From Sphingobacteriaceae bacterium (lineage in GTDB: Bacteria > Bacteroidota > Bacteroidia > Sphingobacteriales > Sphingobacteriaceae), in NCBI GenBank assembly GCA_014380615.1, contig JACMJM010000013.1:1-64000 (forward strand): a stretch of 64,000 nt of DNA. Reading direction: 5' to 3'. This document shows, piece by piece, positions 1 through 9,533 of the stretch. The notes under the pieces were generated by a model. That model did not search any database, was not told where the DNA came from, and was given only the letters and a program-made list of their open reading frames with translations. Position 1 is the stretch's first letter. Each line of letters opens with the position of its first letter. A program made the translations under genes and the position numbers.

Positions 1-9
1 ACATCGTTC

Positions 10-20
10 ATAACTGGCTC
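10..20. repeat. Left copy of IS110 inverted end repeat
   Basis: ATAACTGGCTC, the exact reverse complement of 1584-1594. It lies just downstream of the transposase stop codon. Confidence 0.75.
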
Positions 21-23
21 ATT

Positions 24-1376
24 TTAAGCAGCTGCAACATTTATGGTACACCCTAATTTTTCTGCTTCTTTTTTCAGACGTGCAATTTTTCTTGCTTTAA
101 CCTGCTCCTGATCAAGTGCTACCAGCTTAGGGTCATAGCTTGTTTTTTTACTTACCATATTGTAGAATATAACTGCAAGCCTTCTGGCGACAGCCTTAAT
201 GGCTTTCTTACTTCCCTTGCTTGCTGAAAGCCGCCGGTAAAGCTGTCCCAGTACTCCTTTGTTTTGCCACATGGTTTGTGCGGCCATCCGGAGAGCCTGA
301 GTGGCCGGATTGTTTGTAAAACGTTTCTGATGTCCAAATACTTTACCTCCGGTTTTTTTGGGACGGGCGGCAAGGTTCAGCCAGCTGGTAAAATGATCGG
401 CTGTTGGCCATTTGCCCATATTCAGTCCTGTCACCGACAGGATGGTTAAGACGGTGTTTTCTTCCAGACCTGCTATTTCAGTCAGGTCTACTCCCACAAG
501 GGCATGCAGATATTCTTTTAAGTTGAAGTGATACTGGTTTTTACGGGACTTTTGAGTTTTTGTCGATACTTCAACAGGCTTTGGAACCAGCTTTTTCAGC
601 AGGCCTTCGATCTCGGTTTCATAGGCCAGCATTTGAGCTTTATAAAAATCGTACGCTTTCAGGTGATGATTCAGAACAGTGATAAAATGTGGTTTATAAA
701 CCCCTGTTAAGGACTTGACCAGTTCTTCTTTACTTGCTTTAAGTTTTTTCAGGTTTAATCCTGATAATATCGTTTCCGCATCAGTACCCCCGGTGGCTAT
801 CCGCTGTAGAATTTGCATGCCGGTCACTCCCTCGATATCACTGATCAGATGCTGGTATTTGATATTCATTTGAGTGAGGGTTTTCTGTATCCGGTTCAAT
901 GTATCGCTCTTCTGTTTTTGAAAAATGCCTCGTTCATGGATATAGGTCCTAAGCTCGCGGTAACTTTCATCTGCAATGTGAGAGGCCCGGAAGAGTCCAT
1001 GGGCATGGAGGGTATGTATCCACTGACTATCACTGACATCTGTTTTTTGACCAGCCACATTTTTATAATGGCTGGGGTTTACCACCGTGATGTGAATATC
1101 ATGCTCTTCCAGTACTTCAAAAAGTGACATCCAGTAGGAACCGGTGGCTTCCATAGCCACATGGGTAATTTCTGCACTTTTAAGAGCTTCTGCCATTGCG
1201 TGCAGATCTTCGGTATAAGAACCGTACTCTTTAACAATGCTTATCCCATCCCTGCCCTGATAGGAAACCAGCATGTTCATACTGCCTACATCGATTCCTG
1301 CCGAGTTTGGATAAATAACGCCTAATTGAAATGAATCTGCTTTGTTTTTTGGCTTGCTTTTTTGTTCTTTTGACAT
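24..1376 (-). CDS. IS110-family transposase (DEDD RuvC-like plus Tnp_20 domain)
   Basis: 450 aa. The N-terminal RuvC-like domain carries the expected acidic set: D29 (GIDVGS), E76 (MEATGSYW), D113 and D116 (KTDVSDSQW). A helical linker around 150-270 precedes the C-terminal transposase-20 domain (about 295-390), read at VTGLNMGKWP and FTSWLNLAARPKKTGGKV. In IS110 recombinases a serine in the xSG(G)K motif of this domain is the nucleophile. Here the aligned residue appears to be Thr342 (KKTGGK). The frame is intact and the length is normal for the family. IS110 recombinases act through a bridge RNA encoded in a non-coding end of the element. Family assignment is firm; activity is uncertain because of the Thr. 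Confidence 0.93.
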   Translation of the reverse strand: MSKEQKSKPKNKADSFQLGVIYPNSAGIDVGSMNMLVSYQGRDGISIVKEYGSYTEDLHAMAEALKSAEITHVAMEATGSYWMSLFEVLEEHDIHITVVNPSHYKNVAGQKTDVSDSQWIHTLHAHGLFRASHIADESYRELRTYIHERGIFQKQKSDTLNRIQKTLTQMNIKYQHLISDIEGVTGMQILQRIATGGTDAETILSGLNLKKLKASKEELVKSLTGVYKPHFITVLNHHLKAYDFYKAQMLAYETEIEGLLKKLVPKPVEVSTKTQKSRKNQYHFNLKEYLHALVGVDLTEIAGLEENTVLTILSVTGLNMGKWPTADHFTSWLNLAARPKKTGGKVFGHQKRFTNNPATQALRMAAQTMWQNKGVLGQLYRRLSASKGSKKAIKAVARRLAVIFYNMVSKKTSYDPKLVALDQEQVKARKIARLKKEAEKLGCTINVAAA

Positions 1377-1400
1377 CGTTTACATTCAGTTAGAAAAGCA

Positions 1401-1561
1401 GGCTAACTCTGATACTTTCAAGGAATAATAAAAGCTTAGTAAACAGGGTCAAGCCCGACAAACCGGAATTGCCACTAATATATTTTTTGCAAAGTATCAG
1501 TCCTAAACTCAGAGACGGACTCCATGGGTACCAAAATGCATTTCAGGTTGTGTAGTTAGCC
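1401..1561 (-). ncRNA. Candidate IS110 guide (bridge) RNA region
   Basis: The non-coding stretch upstream of the transposase contains two nested long-range inverted repeats. GGCTAACT at 1401-1408 pairs with AGTTAGCC at 1554-1561. Directly inside it, CTGATACTTT at 1409-1418 pairs with AAAGTATCAG at 1491-1500. Together they give 18 stacked base pairs on one side and leave internal loop regions of about 72 nt and 53 nt. Bridge RNAs of IS110 elements are structured RNAs of roughly this length with two internal target/donor loops. Strand, exact ends and loop assignment are inference; strand is set to match the transposase. Confidence 0.35.
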
Positions 1562-1583
1562 CGCTTTTTTTTTGCAAAATAAA

Positions 1584-1594
1584 GAGCCAGTTAT
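1584..1594. repeat. Right copy of IS110 inverted end repeat
   Basis: GAGCCAGTTAT, the exact reverse complement of 10-20. It marks the transposase-upstream end of the element. Confidence 0.75.
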
Positions 1595-1902
1595 AAGATG
1601 TCATCTCTATATTTTATTTTTTTTAAAAAGTCCCTACTCAGAGTGACAAGCGTAAAAAAAACGTCAATGGTAGCGGAGTCGAAGCACGAGTTATCCTTAC
1701 AAACTTGTTTTTGTGATGCCGAAACTATTACTGTACGGTTTGCAATCCGGATTATACCCCGTAATTACATAACAACAGCCGTTCGTTATGTATTCGACAA
1801 CCCTTCCTCAGTCCTCCCCCATAAACCTACATCCCCCTCTTTCAATATTTATTATTCCGTCTCCTGATTTATAAATACCTTTATTACTCCAAACACACCT
1901 GA
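1595..1902. other. Intergenic region between IS110 and the subtilase gene
   Basis: No convincing gene. A plus-strand open frame (1598-1867) has no recognisable family and an unlikely composition. Two small dyads are visible: the palindrome AATCCGGATT at 1744-1753, and the pair TACATAAC (1766-1773) / GTTATGTA (1785-1792). The region probably holds the promoter of the downstream protease, but I see no clear -33/-7 pair. Confidence 0.4.
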
Positions 1903-4776
1903 ATGATTAAACCCTTACTAACCTTCTTTCTTGTCTTTAATATACTTGCTGCACAGGCTCAAAATTCAATACAGCCAAAATCGAGACTGTTCACTTTGCC
2001 CAGGGATATTACCGTCAATGATTATGTTCCGGGAGTGGTGATTGTGAAGTTTAAAGAAGCAGTGGGTTCTTCTGCTAAAACACGAACACTGGGGCTGCCG
2101 GGTACCTTAAAGTCTAAATCGGTTTTATCCTTGAAAAAGGTTTTTACTGAGGCCGCATCTTCCGTTAAAACGTCAGCAAGGCGGCAAAATGATGCGGGGC
2201 TTTCCCGTATTTATGAGCTGCAGGTTAACAGGGCTTCTAATATAGAGACCGTCATTAACGAGCTTCTCACCGATCGGCAGGTAGAATATGCCGAACCAAG
2301 ATATATTCATCATACCAATTTAATTCCTAACGATCCGCGTTTTCCTCAACAAGGTTATTTTCAGCAGGTTATGGCTCCGCAAGCCTGGGATTTGATTGGT
2401 CCCGGAAGTGTCCCCTCTGTTATTATCGCTATTGTAGATAGTGGTTCGGAACTAACCCATCCCGATCTGGCGGCAAATATTTATTACAATGCGGCCGAGA
2501 ATCCATCTAATGGATTAGATGATGATGGTAACGGAAAAGTAGACGACTTCCGGGGTTGGGATTTCGCTGGTAACAGCGGAAACAGCGAGGATAACAATCC
2601 GAATGTAGTAGGGCCCGCAAACGATCATGGCGTGCATGTAAGCGGAATTGCCGCTGCTGTTACTAATAACGGGGTTGGTGTGGCCAGTATCGCTTTTAAC
2701 ACGGCAAAGCTGCTAATTGTAAAAACTGGTCCGGACAATAGCGGAACCGATATTCTTTACGGATACGAAGGAATAAAATATGCGGCCGACATGGGAGCCA
2801 ATATCATTAACTGTTCGTGGGGAAGTACGAGTGGCGGAAGCTTTGGCCGCGATATCGTGAACTACGCTATCAGTAAGGGCTGCCTGATTGTTGCCGCAGG
2901 AGGGAACAGCGGTGGAACGAAAGCGGAGTATCCGGCTGCTTTTCCGGGTGTTTTGGCTGTAGCTAATGTTGCTTCTAATAACGAGAAGGCGGGGTCATCA
3001 AATTACGGAAATTACATTTCCATTTCGGCTCCCGGAAATAGTATTTTAAGTTCCACCTTTAATGCTACTTACGGAACCAGTACCGGTACCTCCATGTCGG
3101 CACCGGTTGTTTCGAGCACCGCCGCTTTAGTTAAAGCTTACCGCCCCGGCCTAAGCATGCAGCAGGTGGGTGAACTGGTACGCGTTACCGCCGATGATGT
3201 TTATAACGTAAATTCCGAATATCCCTGGCAATTAGGAAAGGGTAGAGTAAACGTTTTTAAAGCCTTAACGCAAACACCTCCGTCGGTACGTATCGCTCGG
3301 TTCACCCAGCAGGAAATTAACTCGGCCAACAATACAGATGCCGATACCCTGTATCTCTTCCTTGATTTAAAAAACTTTTTATATCCGGTTACTAATCTAA
3401 GCCTCACCTTAAATTCCTCAAATCCTAATGTAACAGTGCTAACTCCCCAAATCTCTTTGCCAGCTTTGGGAACGTTAGAAACCGCATCGCAGGTTGGCCC
3501 TTTTAAAGTTGCTATCCTGCCGGGTTCTCCATCGAATTTAAAAGTTGATTTTAGATTGAATTATGCCAATAACGCTAATTCCTATCAGGATTTCGAACAT
3601 CTCACGGTAGTTGTAGCTAAAGATCAATTAGATATAAGCAACGGAACTATAACCACCAGCATTGCCAGTAACGGACGCATCGGCTTTAGTGCCCCCGAGC
3701 AGGAAGAAGGCCAGGGATTTGTATATAAGGGCCGACAAATGCTTTATGAAGCAGCACTCATGATAGGAAATTCGCCGACGAGGGTATCAAACAGTGCCAG
3801 GGGAATAAATGATGAAACTGATGAGCATTTTGTGAAAATCGTTTCCGCGCATCAGGTAGTCAATAACGCCGACTCTATTGTTGCCGAGTCGGAGTTTGAT
3901 GACCGTGCAAATCCTAATCGCTTAAATGTGGCTGTAAAACACCGGATAATTGTGTATAAGAACGCCCCAAATACTAATTACGCCATAGCAGAATTCGAAA
4001 TTTTTAACCGAGGAACAACCACCCTGGGTAATGTGCACGTGGGCTTATTTACCGACTGGGATATTGGCGACGGATTGAATATAACAAAGTACGATCCCGC
4101 TTCGCGTTTGGGTTACGTGTATAGCAAGGACCCGGCCGAGCCCTATGCCGCCGTTAAATTATTGAACCAGGATGCACCTCCGGTTTACTATCCTTTATCT
4201 TCGGGTATTGAAGGGAATCCACTCTCAGATCAGGAGTTTTCTTTGGCCGATAAATGGGAAACACTAAGCAGCGGAGTAAAATCATTCGGTATAGGTGCCA
4301 CTACAGATGGGGTTGATGTTTATTTTACATCCGGCTACGGGCCGTATTTTATTCCTGCGAACAGCTCGATCAGGGTGGCATTCGCATTTATAGGCGGCGA
4401 GAATTTAGAGAATATTCAAACTACCGCACTGGCGGCACAACAAAAGTACGAACTGATTAATCCAGGGGGGACACAAAAAATTACAGATTTCGACCTGCAG
4501 GTTTATCCTAACCCTATTGTAACAAACGCAGAGGCTGTAAGTAATATCCGTTTCACACTACCCGAAGCCGGACAGGTTTCGCTGGAGCTTTACAATCTTA
4601 CCGGCCAAAGAGTAAAGACTTTAATATCCAACAAAACCTATGGAAGAGGAATCCACTTCTTTAGAGATAATTTGTCCGAAGGATATTCAAATGATGTACG
4701 ATCAGGGGTTTACTTTTACAGGATGAAGTATAACGGCGAATCGAAATCAAGAAAAATTATTATTCAGAGAGACTAA
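1903..4776 (+). CDS. Secreted subtilisin-like serine protease (S8) with T9SS sorting domain
   Basis: 957 aa. Residues 1-20 form a signal peptide ending near AQAQ. A propeptide-like region follows (about 40-135, [10 protein letters not shown] to VEYAEP). The S8 catalytic domain spans about 155-455 with Asp179 ([15 protein letters not shown]), His242 ([11 protein letters not shown]), oxyanion Asn335 (AAGGNSGG) and Ser397 ([11 protein letters not shown]), so the triad is complete. The middle (about 465-860) is beta-rich with no family I recognise. The last 96 residues (from 862, [10 protein letters not shown] to KIIIQRD) look like a type IX secretion sorting domain, implying export across the outer membrane and surface attachment or release. 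Its 3' end overlaps the convergent tdk gene by 17 bp. Substrate unknown. Confidence 0.93.
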   Translation: MIKPLLTFFLVFNILAAQAQNSIQPKSRLFTLPRDITVNDYVPGVVIVKFKEAVGSSAKTRTLGLPGTLKSKSVLSLKKVFTEAASSVKTSARRQNDAGLSRIYELQVNRASNIETVINELLTDRQVEYAEPRYIHHTNLIPNDPRFPQQGYFQQVMAPQAWDLIGPGSVPSVIIAIVDSGSELTHPDLAANIYYNAAENPSNGLDDDGNGKVDDFRGWDFAGNSGNSEDNNPNVVGPANDHGVHVSGIAAAVTNNGVGVASIAFNTAKLLIVKTGPDNSGTDILYGYEGIKYAADMGANIINCSWGSTSGGSFGRDIVNYAISKGCLIVAAGGNSGGTKAEYPAAFPGVLAVANVASNNEKAGSSNYGNYISISAPGNSILSSTFNATYGTSTGTSMSAPVVSSTAALVKAYRPGLSMQQVGELVRVTADDVYNVNSEYPWQLGKGRVNVFKALTQTPPSVRIARFTQQEINSANNTDADTLYLFLDLKNFLYPVTNLSLTLNSSNPNVTVLTPQISLPALGTLETASQVGPFKVAILPGSPSNLKVDFRLNYANNANSYQDFEHLTVVVAKDQLDISNGTITTSIASNGRIGFSAPEQEEGQGFVYKGRQMLYEAALMIGNSPTRVSNSARGINDETDEHFVKIVSAHQVVNNADSIVAESEFDDRANPNRLNVAVKHRIIVYKNAPNTNYAIAEFEIFNRGTTTLGNVHVGLFTDWDIGDGLNITKYDPASRLGYVYSKDPAEPYAAVKLLNQDAPPVYYPLSSGIEGNPLSDQEFSLADKWETLSSGVKSFGIGATTDGVDVYFTSGYGPYFIPANSSIRVAFAFIGGENLENIQTTALAAQQKYELINPGGTQKITDFDLQVYPNPIVTNAEAVSNIRFTLPEAGQVSLELYNLTGQRVKTLISNKTYGRGIHFFRDNLSEGYSNDVRSGVYFYRMKYNGESKSRKIIIQRD

Positions 4777-5353
4777 CTGATCCGTGGAAGCAAAGTCTGC
4801 AACGCGGTTCATAGCTTTCTTTCTCTCCGAGAAGAATGGTGCTTTCATTGTCAACCGTGCGGTATGAGAACGTAGCGGGCGAGCCGCACATTACGCATAC
4901 CGCATGAACTTTCGTTACTTCTTCGGCGATAGCCATCAGTGCTGGCATAGGGCCGAAAGGCTTTCCCTTAAAATCCATGTCGAGGCCCGCTACAATTACC
5001 CTTATTCCTTTCTCCGCAAGTTTAATACAAACATCAGGCAATTCATCGTCGAAAAATTGGGCCTCATCTATCCCTACAACCTGGGTGTTGGAGCCGAGAA
5101 GCAAAATAGAAGAGGCGTTTTCTACGGGGCTGGAATGGATGGAATTAAAATCGTGGGATACTACCGCGTTTGCATCGTAGCGGGTGTCGGTAATTGGTTT
5201 AAAGATCTCAACGTTCAGTTTTGCGATTTGCGCTCTTCTTAGCCTCCTGATTAGCTCTTCAGTCTTGCCAGAAAACATGGAGCCGCAGATTACCTCAATA
5301 CTGCCCCGCGGCCCGGTTTTAGACCTGAAATGTAGTTCGCTGAATAACATCAA
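4760..5353 (-). CDS. tdk: Thymidine kinase (type II)
   Basis: 197 aa. Phosphorylates thymidine to dTMP with ATP in the pyrimidine salvage pathway. The P-loop GSMFSGKT is at about residues 24-31, the Walker B/catalytic segment [10 protein letters not shown] is at about 92-101 (D96, E97), and the lid zinc site is formed by CVMC and CRLC pairs near the C-terminus. The substrate-site motif with a conserved Tyr (SYEPRCRLC) is present. Length is typical of bacterial TK. It converges on the protease gene, and the two overlap at their 3' ends with no room for a terminator between them. Confidence 0.96.
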   Translation of the reverse strand: MMLFSELHFRSKTGPRGSIEVICGSMFSGKTEELIRRLRRAQIAKLNVEIFKPITDTRYDANAVVSHDFNSIHSSPVENASSILLLGSNTQVVGIDEAQFFDDELPDVCIKLAEKGIRVIVAGLDMDFKGKPFGPMPALMAIAEEVTKVHAVCVMCGSPATFSYRTVDNESTILLGEKESYEPRCRLCFHGSVSLSE

Positions 5354-5435
5354 TAACCCTTTGCTGTCTGCTAATATCAGAATTTAATCCTATTTTTGGC
5401 CGCTGAGTTACCAACATATACGCTCTTTAAACGTT

Positions 5436-6353
5436 ATGATTGAGATGAAAACACACAATATATTCAGGAAAGTAGGAAGCATTTTAGCCGAGATTAATGA
5501 ACAGTATCAATATCTGTCAGAATCTCCCGAAAAACTTAACGACCTGGAACTCGAACTGCTTGCCGCAAATGCCGATTTTCTTGCCGAACATATCAAAGTG
5601 TTAAGGAAATTAAATCCTTCCCAGACTGAACCGACTCCAATTGCTGAAATTCTTCCGCAAGATCTTAGTCAGTCTGACCAATACAGAGAAAGTGTAAGCG
5701 GGATCGAAAGCATGGAAAATGCTGATCACTTGATTAAACAGGAGTTGCCGGAAAGCTACTCATCGTTTCACATCCCAACAGAAAATTCAATACCTGTTAC
5801 CGAAGCACCTACAGAAGAGACTGAGGCTGTTCCATTTGTTCCCGAATTCGAATCTACTACACAATGGGTTGAGGAAACTACCCCCGAAATAATTGAGCCA
5901 ATTAAAGAAGCATCATTCGACCGGGCGTTTACTCCCGAGGCTAATCCACTCACTATCTCCAGCTCCGATCAAGCTGACCCACCGAAAGTTATAGAAGAGG
6001 TTTCGGAGCAGATAATTCCCTCAGTAATATCTGAAGAGCCTGCCAAAGTACTCACCGTTAATGATTTGATGTCCGCTCAGCGCGCTCAGGCTTCGGCGTT
6101 TGCTAAACCGCAGCCTGTTTCAGATTTGAAATCAATTATCAACCTGAATGATAAGCTTTTATTTATTAAAGATCTTTTTAACGGATACAGCCTGGCCTAC
6201 AGCGAAGCTATCGAGATAATTAACCGTTTCGACTCTTTTTCCGCGGCAGATAATTTTCTTAAAGCGAACTACTCCGTAAAGAATAACTGGGCTTCCCGGC
6301 AGGATACAGCAGATAAGTTCTACGAATTGTTGAACCGGCGTTTCGCTAAATAA
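5436..6353 (+). CDS. Conserved hypothetical protein, acidic with Pro/Glu-rich middle
   Basis: 305 aa, no signal peptide or membrane segment. A helical N-terminal part (about 10-60) is followed by a long low-complexity linker rich in Glu, Pro, Ser and Thr (about 65-215). A compact C-terminal module follows (about 225-305) beginning LNDKLLFIKDLFNGYSLAY and ending YELLNRRFAK. That module looks like the conserved part; its motif content is of a kind I associate with uncharacterised Bacteroidota proteins, but I cannot name a function. ATG at 5436 was chosen; a second in-frame ATG at 5445 is possible. Its 3' end overlaps the convergent rodA by 8 bp. Confidence 0.8.
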   Translation: MIEMKTHNIFRKVGSILAEINEQYQYLSESPEKLNDLELELLAANADFLAEHIKVLRKLNPSQTEPTPIAEILPQDLSQSDQYRESVSGIESMENADHLIKQELPESYSSFHIPTENSIPVTEAPTEETEAVPFVPEFESTTQWVEETTPEIIEPIKEASFDRAFTPEANPLTISSSDQADPPKVIEEVSEQIIPSVISEEPAKVLTVNDLMSAQRAQASAFAKPQPVSDLKSIINLNDKLLFIKDLFNGYSLAYSEAIEIINRFDSFSAADNFLKANYSVKNNWASRQDTADKFYELLNRRFAK

Positions 6354-7605
6354 CGCCCATCCGGTTAGAATCCAGTTTTAGAAAGATAAATAAGAGTATC
6401 GTAAAACTGATCAGCGAAGAGCCCCCGTAGCTGATAAAAGGTAATGGAATCCCGATTACTGGTACCAGTCCTATGGTCATCCCGATATTAACGAAAAAAT
6501 GGAAGAACAAAATAGATGCTACGCCATATCCGTAAATGCGTGTAAAGGATGAACGCTGTCGCTCCGCAAGATTTATAATCCTTATTAGCAGAGTTACATA
6601 GAGTGTTACCACCACAAAACTTCCCGCAAAACCCCACTCTTCGCCAACGGTGCAAAAAATAAAGTCGGTACTTTGTTCAGGTACAAAGTCATACTTCGTT
6701 TGCGTGCCTTGTAAATAACCTTTGCCCCATAATCCTCCCGAACCGATTGCAATTTTAGACTGGTTAAGGTTGTAACCCTCGCCGCGAGGATCGTTGATTT
6801 TACCTAAAATTACGTCGATACGATTTCGCTGATGCGATTGAAGGATACTATCGTAGGCAAAATCTACACAAAATATAAAGACGACAGATATAGCCGTACC
6901 AATTGCGATGGTGGTGATAAACGAGCGGTTTTTTTTATTTGAAGCTATTAATACAGCGGCTATGGCGACTAAGATCCCGGTAACGGCCCATGTATTGAAA
7001 AGAAGCGTTAACACAAAAAGTGCTATAAAAAGTGCCCCGATTACCAGTGTATAGCCCGAAAGCCCTTCGCGATAAAGTACAAAAACCAGCGAAGTAAACG
7101 TAAGTGCCGATCCTGTATCAGGCTGCAGCATGATAAGGGCCATGGGTATTACCAAGATAAGAGTGCATACAATTAGCGTTTGGAAATCCTGCAGTTTAAG
7201 ATTGGTAGAACTAAGATACTTCGCAAGTAAAAGACAACTCGAAAACTTCGCGAATTCCGACGGTTGGAGCCTGAAACTTCCTATCGGGATCCATGCCTGG
7301 TTACCGCCAACGTTTCTTCCTACAAACAACACCACTACAAGTAATATGAGGGTTACGCCATAAAAAATGGGGGAGAAGGCATTAAAAAACTTATTATCGA
7401 GCAGCAGGATCACTGCTCCAAGAATAAGAGCGGTTACAATAAATAATAATTGCTTACCGTAATTGGTGTCAAGATCAACGATACTTGGGTTTTGCGGATC
7501 GTATACCGCCGCATGAATATTAAACCAGCCGATTACGCAAAGTGTTATATAGATAAAGATTATTATCCAGTCGATATTAAAAAAGAGGCTTCGCTGATTA
7601 ATCAT
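6346..7605 (-). CDS. rodA: Rod-shape SEDS peptidoglycan glycosyltransferase RodA
   Basis: 419 aa integral membrane protein with about ten hydrophobic segments. SEDS family landmarks are present: QPSEFAKFSSCLLLAKYL, MLQPDTGSALTF, NQSKIAIGSGGLWGKGYLQG and the C-terminal PLPFISYGGSSL. RodA polymerises glycan from lipid II and works with the class B PBP2 for side-wall elongation. It is the last gene of mreB-mreC-mreD-mrdA-rodA, 3 bp after mrdA, which supports RodA rather than FtsW; a separate FtsW lies in the dcw cluster at 40 kb. Overlaps the convergent hypothetical gene by 8 bp. Confidence 0.94.
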   Translation of the reverse strand: MINQRSLFFNIDWIIIFIYITLCVIGWFNIHAAVYDPQNPSIVDLDTNYGKQLLFIVTALILGAVILLLDNKFFNAFSPIFYGVTLILLVVVLFVGRNVGGNQAWIPIGSFRLQPSEFAKFSSCLLLAKYLSSTNLKLQDFQTLIVCTLILVIPMALIMLQPDTGSALTFTSLVFVLYREGLSGYTLVIGALFIALFVLTLLFNTWAVTGILVAIAAVLIASNKKNRSFITTIAIGTAISVVFIFCVDFAYDSILQSHQRNRIDVILGKINDPRGEGYNLNQSKIAIGSGGLWGKGYLQGTQTKYDFVPEQSTDFIFCTVGEEWGFAGSFVVVTLYVTLLIRIINLAERQRSSFTRIYGYGVASILFFHFFVNIGMTIGLVPVIGIPLPFISYGGSSLISFTILLFIFLKLDSNRMGVI

Positions 7606-7608
7606 TTC

Positions 7609-9528
7609 TTATCGCTTTTTATTCGCTGTAACTGCCGGCTGTTGCTTTTGTTTATTTGATGAACTGTCGGGTTTTTTAGGCGCAACAGGTTTTGGCGCAA
7701 CTTTCGGTCTTGGTAATAAGTTTCCCTTAAGTATTCGGTCTACATAATATTTATCTCTTTTAGTCGAGTCGGTAAGATACTTTTCGATTAGTAAGCTGGC
7801 GATAGGAGCGGCCCATGTAGATCCGTGTCCGCCGTTTTCTACCACCACGGCTATAGCGATCTTGGGGTTGTTTCGCGGTGCGAATGCAAAGAATACCGAG
7901 TGGTCGTCGCCATGCGGATTTTGAACAGTACCCGTTTTACCGCAAATTTCGATGTTGTAAATGGCTGAATAAGTAGCCGTTCCCGGAAATTGGTTCACCA
8001 CCATACTCATCCCCTGGATAACGGGCTCGAAATATTTCGCGTCTACTCCAACATAGTTCTTTTTGGTGTATTCGGGTTTGATGTATTTTTTTTCTCCGAT
8101 AGCCTTTACTAAATGCGGTTTGTAGAAAAAACCCCGGTTTGCAACAGTTGCTGCCACATTAGCCATTTGCAAGGGAGTAATTCCTAGTTCGCCCTGGCCT
8201 ATTGATAGTGATATGTTATATCCCGATCTCCATTTATCGTTGCGATAACGCTTGGTATATAAAGAGTCGGTGGGCAGCAAGCCTTTTCTTTCATGAGGCA
8301 AGTCAATGTCAAGTCTTGAGCCGATACCAAATTTGGCTACCCCTTCTCTCCATCGTTTAAAGCCATTTACCGAACGCATACCCGAACGATCTATCATTGC
8401 GGCATACACGTTTCCGTAATAGGTATTGCACGATACCTGTATTGATCGCGGGAGGTCTGATGATCCGTGTACGTGGGTGCATTTCATGGGTCGGCTTCCT
8501 CCATAATAATATCCGCCTCCGCAAAAAAAGCGGGTGTCTGCCTTAATCGATCCGAATTGCTGCCCTAGTAATGCATTAATTACTTTGAAAATCGACCCTG
8601 GTGGATACTCAGCCTGGATCGGACGGATAAACATTGGCTTTAAAGGGTCGGTATTAAGGGCTGTGTAGTTTTTCCCCCGTTGCCGACCAACCATCAGGTT
8701 GGGGTTATAACTGGGGCTGCTTACGAAGGTCAGGATTTCTCCCGACGAGGGTTCAATCGCAACAATGCTGCCGATTTTATTAACCATAAGCTGCTCACCA
8801 AACTTCTGAAGATCTTTATCGAGTGAACTGATCAGGCGCTCGCCAGACACTGCTATTGTATCGTAGCGGCCATCAGCAAAGTGCCCCTTAGGGCGGTTAA
8901 ACGCATCCACCATCAATTGTTGCACGCCACGCTGGCCCCGTAAAAGTTCTTCGTATGATTTTTCTACGCCGGTTTTTCCGATATAATCTCCTTTACGGTA
9001 AAAGCCAACAGATTTTTCGATATCTCTTTCGCTTACCTCACCAATGTATCCCAAAAACTGTGCTGCAATACTATCCGGATAATATCTTACCGAGCGGTTT
9101 ACCACATAAAATCCCGGATACTCATAGAGTTTTTCCTGAAAAGCGGCATAGGTTAACGCAGATAGCTGCTTTTCGAAGATAGAAGAGGTGTATCTCGAAT
9201 ATTTTATGGCCTTCTTAAACTTTTTATCAAAGTCTTCTTTGTTGATCCCAATCAAGCCGCAAAACTCTAAGGTATCGAAAGGTTTGACTTCATTCGGGAT
9301 CACCATTAAATCGTATACCGGCTCGTTTTGAACCAGTACTTTGCCTGTGCGGTCTAAAATAAGCCCCCGTGCTGGGAAGATAGGGATGCGGCGTAAAACG
9401 TTATCTTTTGCCGAAAGGAAATAGCTTTTATCAATTACCTGGATATAGAACAATCTCAGCAAAAGCACTAACGCAATCGCAATAAAGATTCCCTGAATAA
9501 CATACCTGCGGGGGAAGAAACTGTTCAT
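7609..9528 (-). CDS. mrdA: Penicillin-binding protein 2, elongation transpeptidase
   Basis: 639 aa. One N-terminal membrane anchor (about 10-32) precedes the PBP dimerisation domain and the transpeptidase domain. Active-site motifs are intact: SxxK at S312-K315 (PPGSIFKV), SxN at S366-N368 (QVSCNTYY) and KTG at 531-533 (CGKTGTVQ). The C-terminus is a Pro/Lys-rich tail (from about 605). It cross-links peptidoglycan during elongation as partner of RodA, encoded next to it. It lies 5 bp downstream of mreD in the same operon. Confidence 0.95.
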   Translation of the reverse strand: MNSFFPRRYVIQGIFIAIALVLLLRLFYIQVIDKSYFLSAKDNVLRRIPIFPARGLILDRTGKVLVQNEPVYDLMVIPNEVKPFDTLEFCGLIGINKEDFDKKFKKAIKYSRYTSSIFEKQLSALTYAAFQEKLYEYPGFYVVNRSVRYYPDSIAAQFLGYIGEVSERDIEKSVGFYRKGDYIGKTGVEKSYEELLRGQRGVQQLMVDAFNRPKGHFADGRYDTIAVSGERLISSLDKDLQKFGEQLMVNKIGSIVAIEPSSGEILTFVSSPSYNPNLMVGRQRGKNYTALNTDPLKPMFIRPIQAEYPPGSIFKVINALLGQQFGSIKADTRFFCGGGYYYGGSRPMKCTHVHGSSDLPRSIQVSCNTYYGNVYAAMIDRSGMRSVNGFKRWREGVAKFGIGSRLDIDLPHERKGLLPTDSLYTKRYRNDKWRSGYNISLSIGQGELGITPLQMANVAATVANRGFFYKPHLVKAIGEKKYIKPEYTKKNYVGVDAKYFEPVIQGMSMVVNQFPGTATYSAIYNIEICGKTGTVQNPHGDDHSVFFAFAPRNNPKIAIAVVVENGGHGSTWAAPIASLLIEKYLTDSTKRDKYYVDRILKGNLLPRPKVAPKPVAPKKPDSSSNKQKQQPAVTANKKR

Positions 9529-9533
9529 TTACT

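Larger units (their letters stand above)
10..1594 (-). mobile_element. IS110-family insertion sequence, apparently complete
   Basis: A single transposase gene is bracketed by an 11-bp perfect inverted repeat, ATAACTGGCTC at 10-20 and GAGCCAGTTAT at 1584-1594. Beyond each repeat lies a short related GATGT/ACATC motif (1-5 and 1596-1600), so the true ends may lie a few bases outside the repeat. Subterminal inverted repeats are known from the IS1111 subgroup of IS110. Only about 14 bp separate the left repeat copy from the transposase stop, while about 200 bp lie upstream of its start, so any guide RNA must be upstream. No target-site duplication is visible, but the left flank is cut by the window edge. 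Confidence 0.8.

Noticed and set aside
1598-1867. Plus-strand open frame of 89 codons after the IS110 element
   Set aside because: No family features, odd composition and no ribosome site; treated as intergenic sequence.
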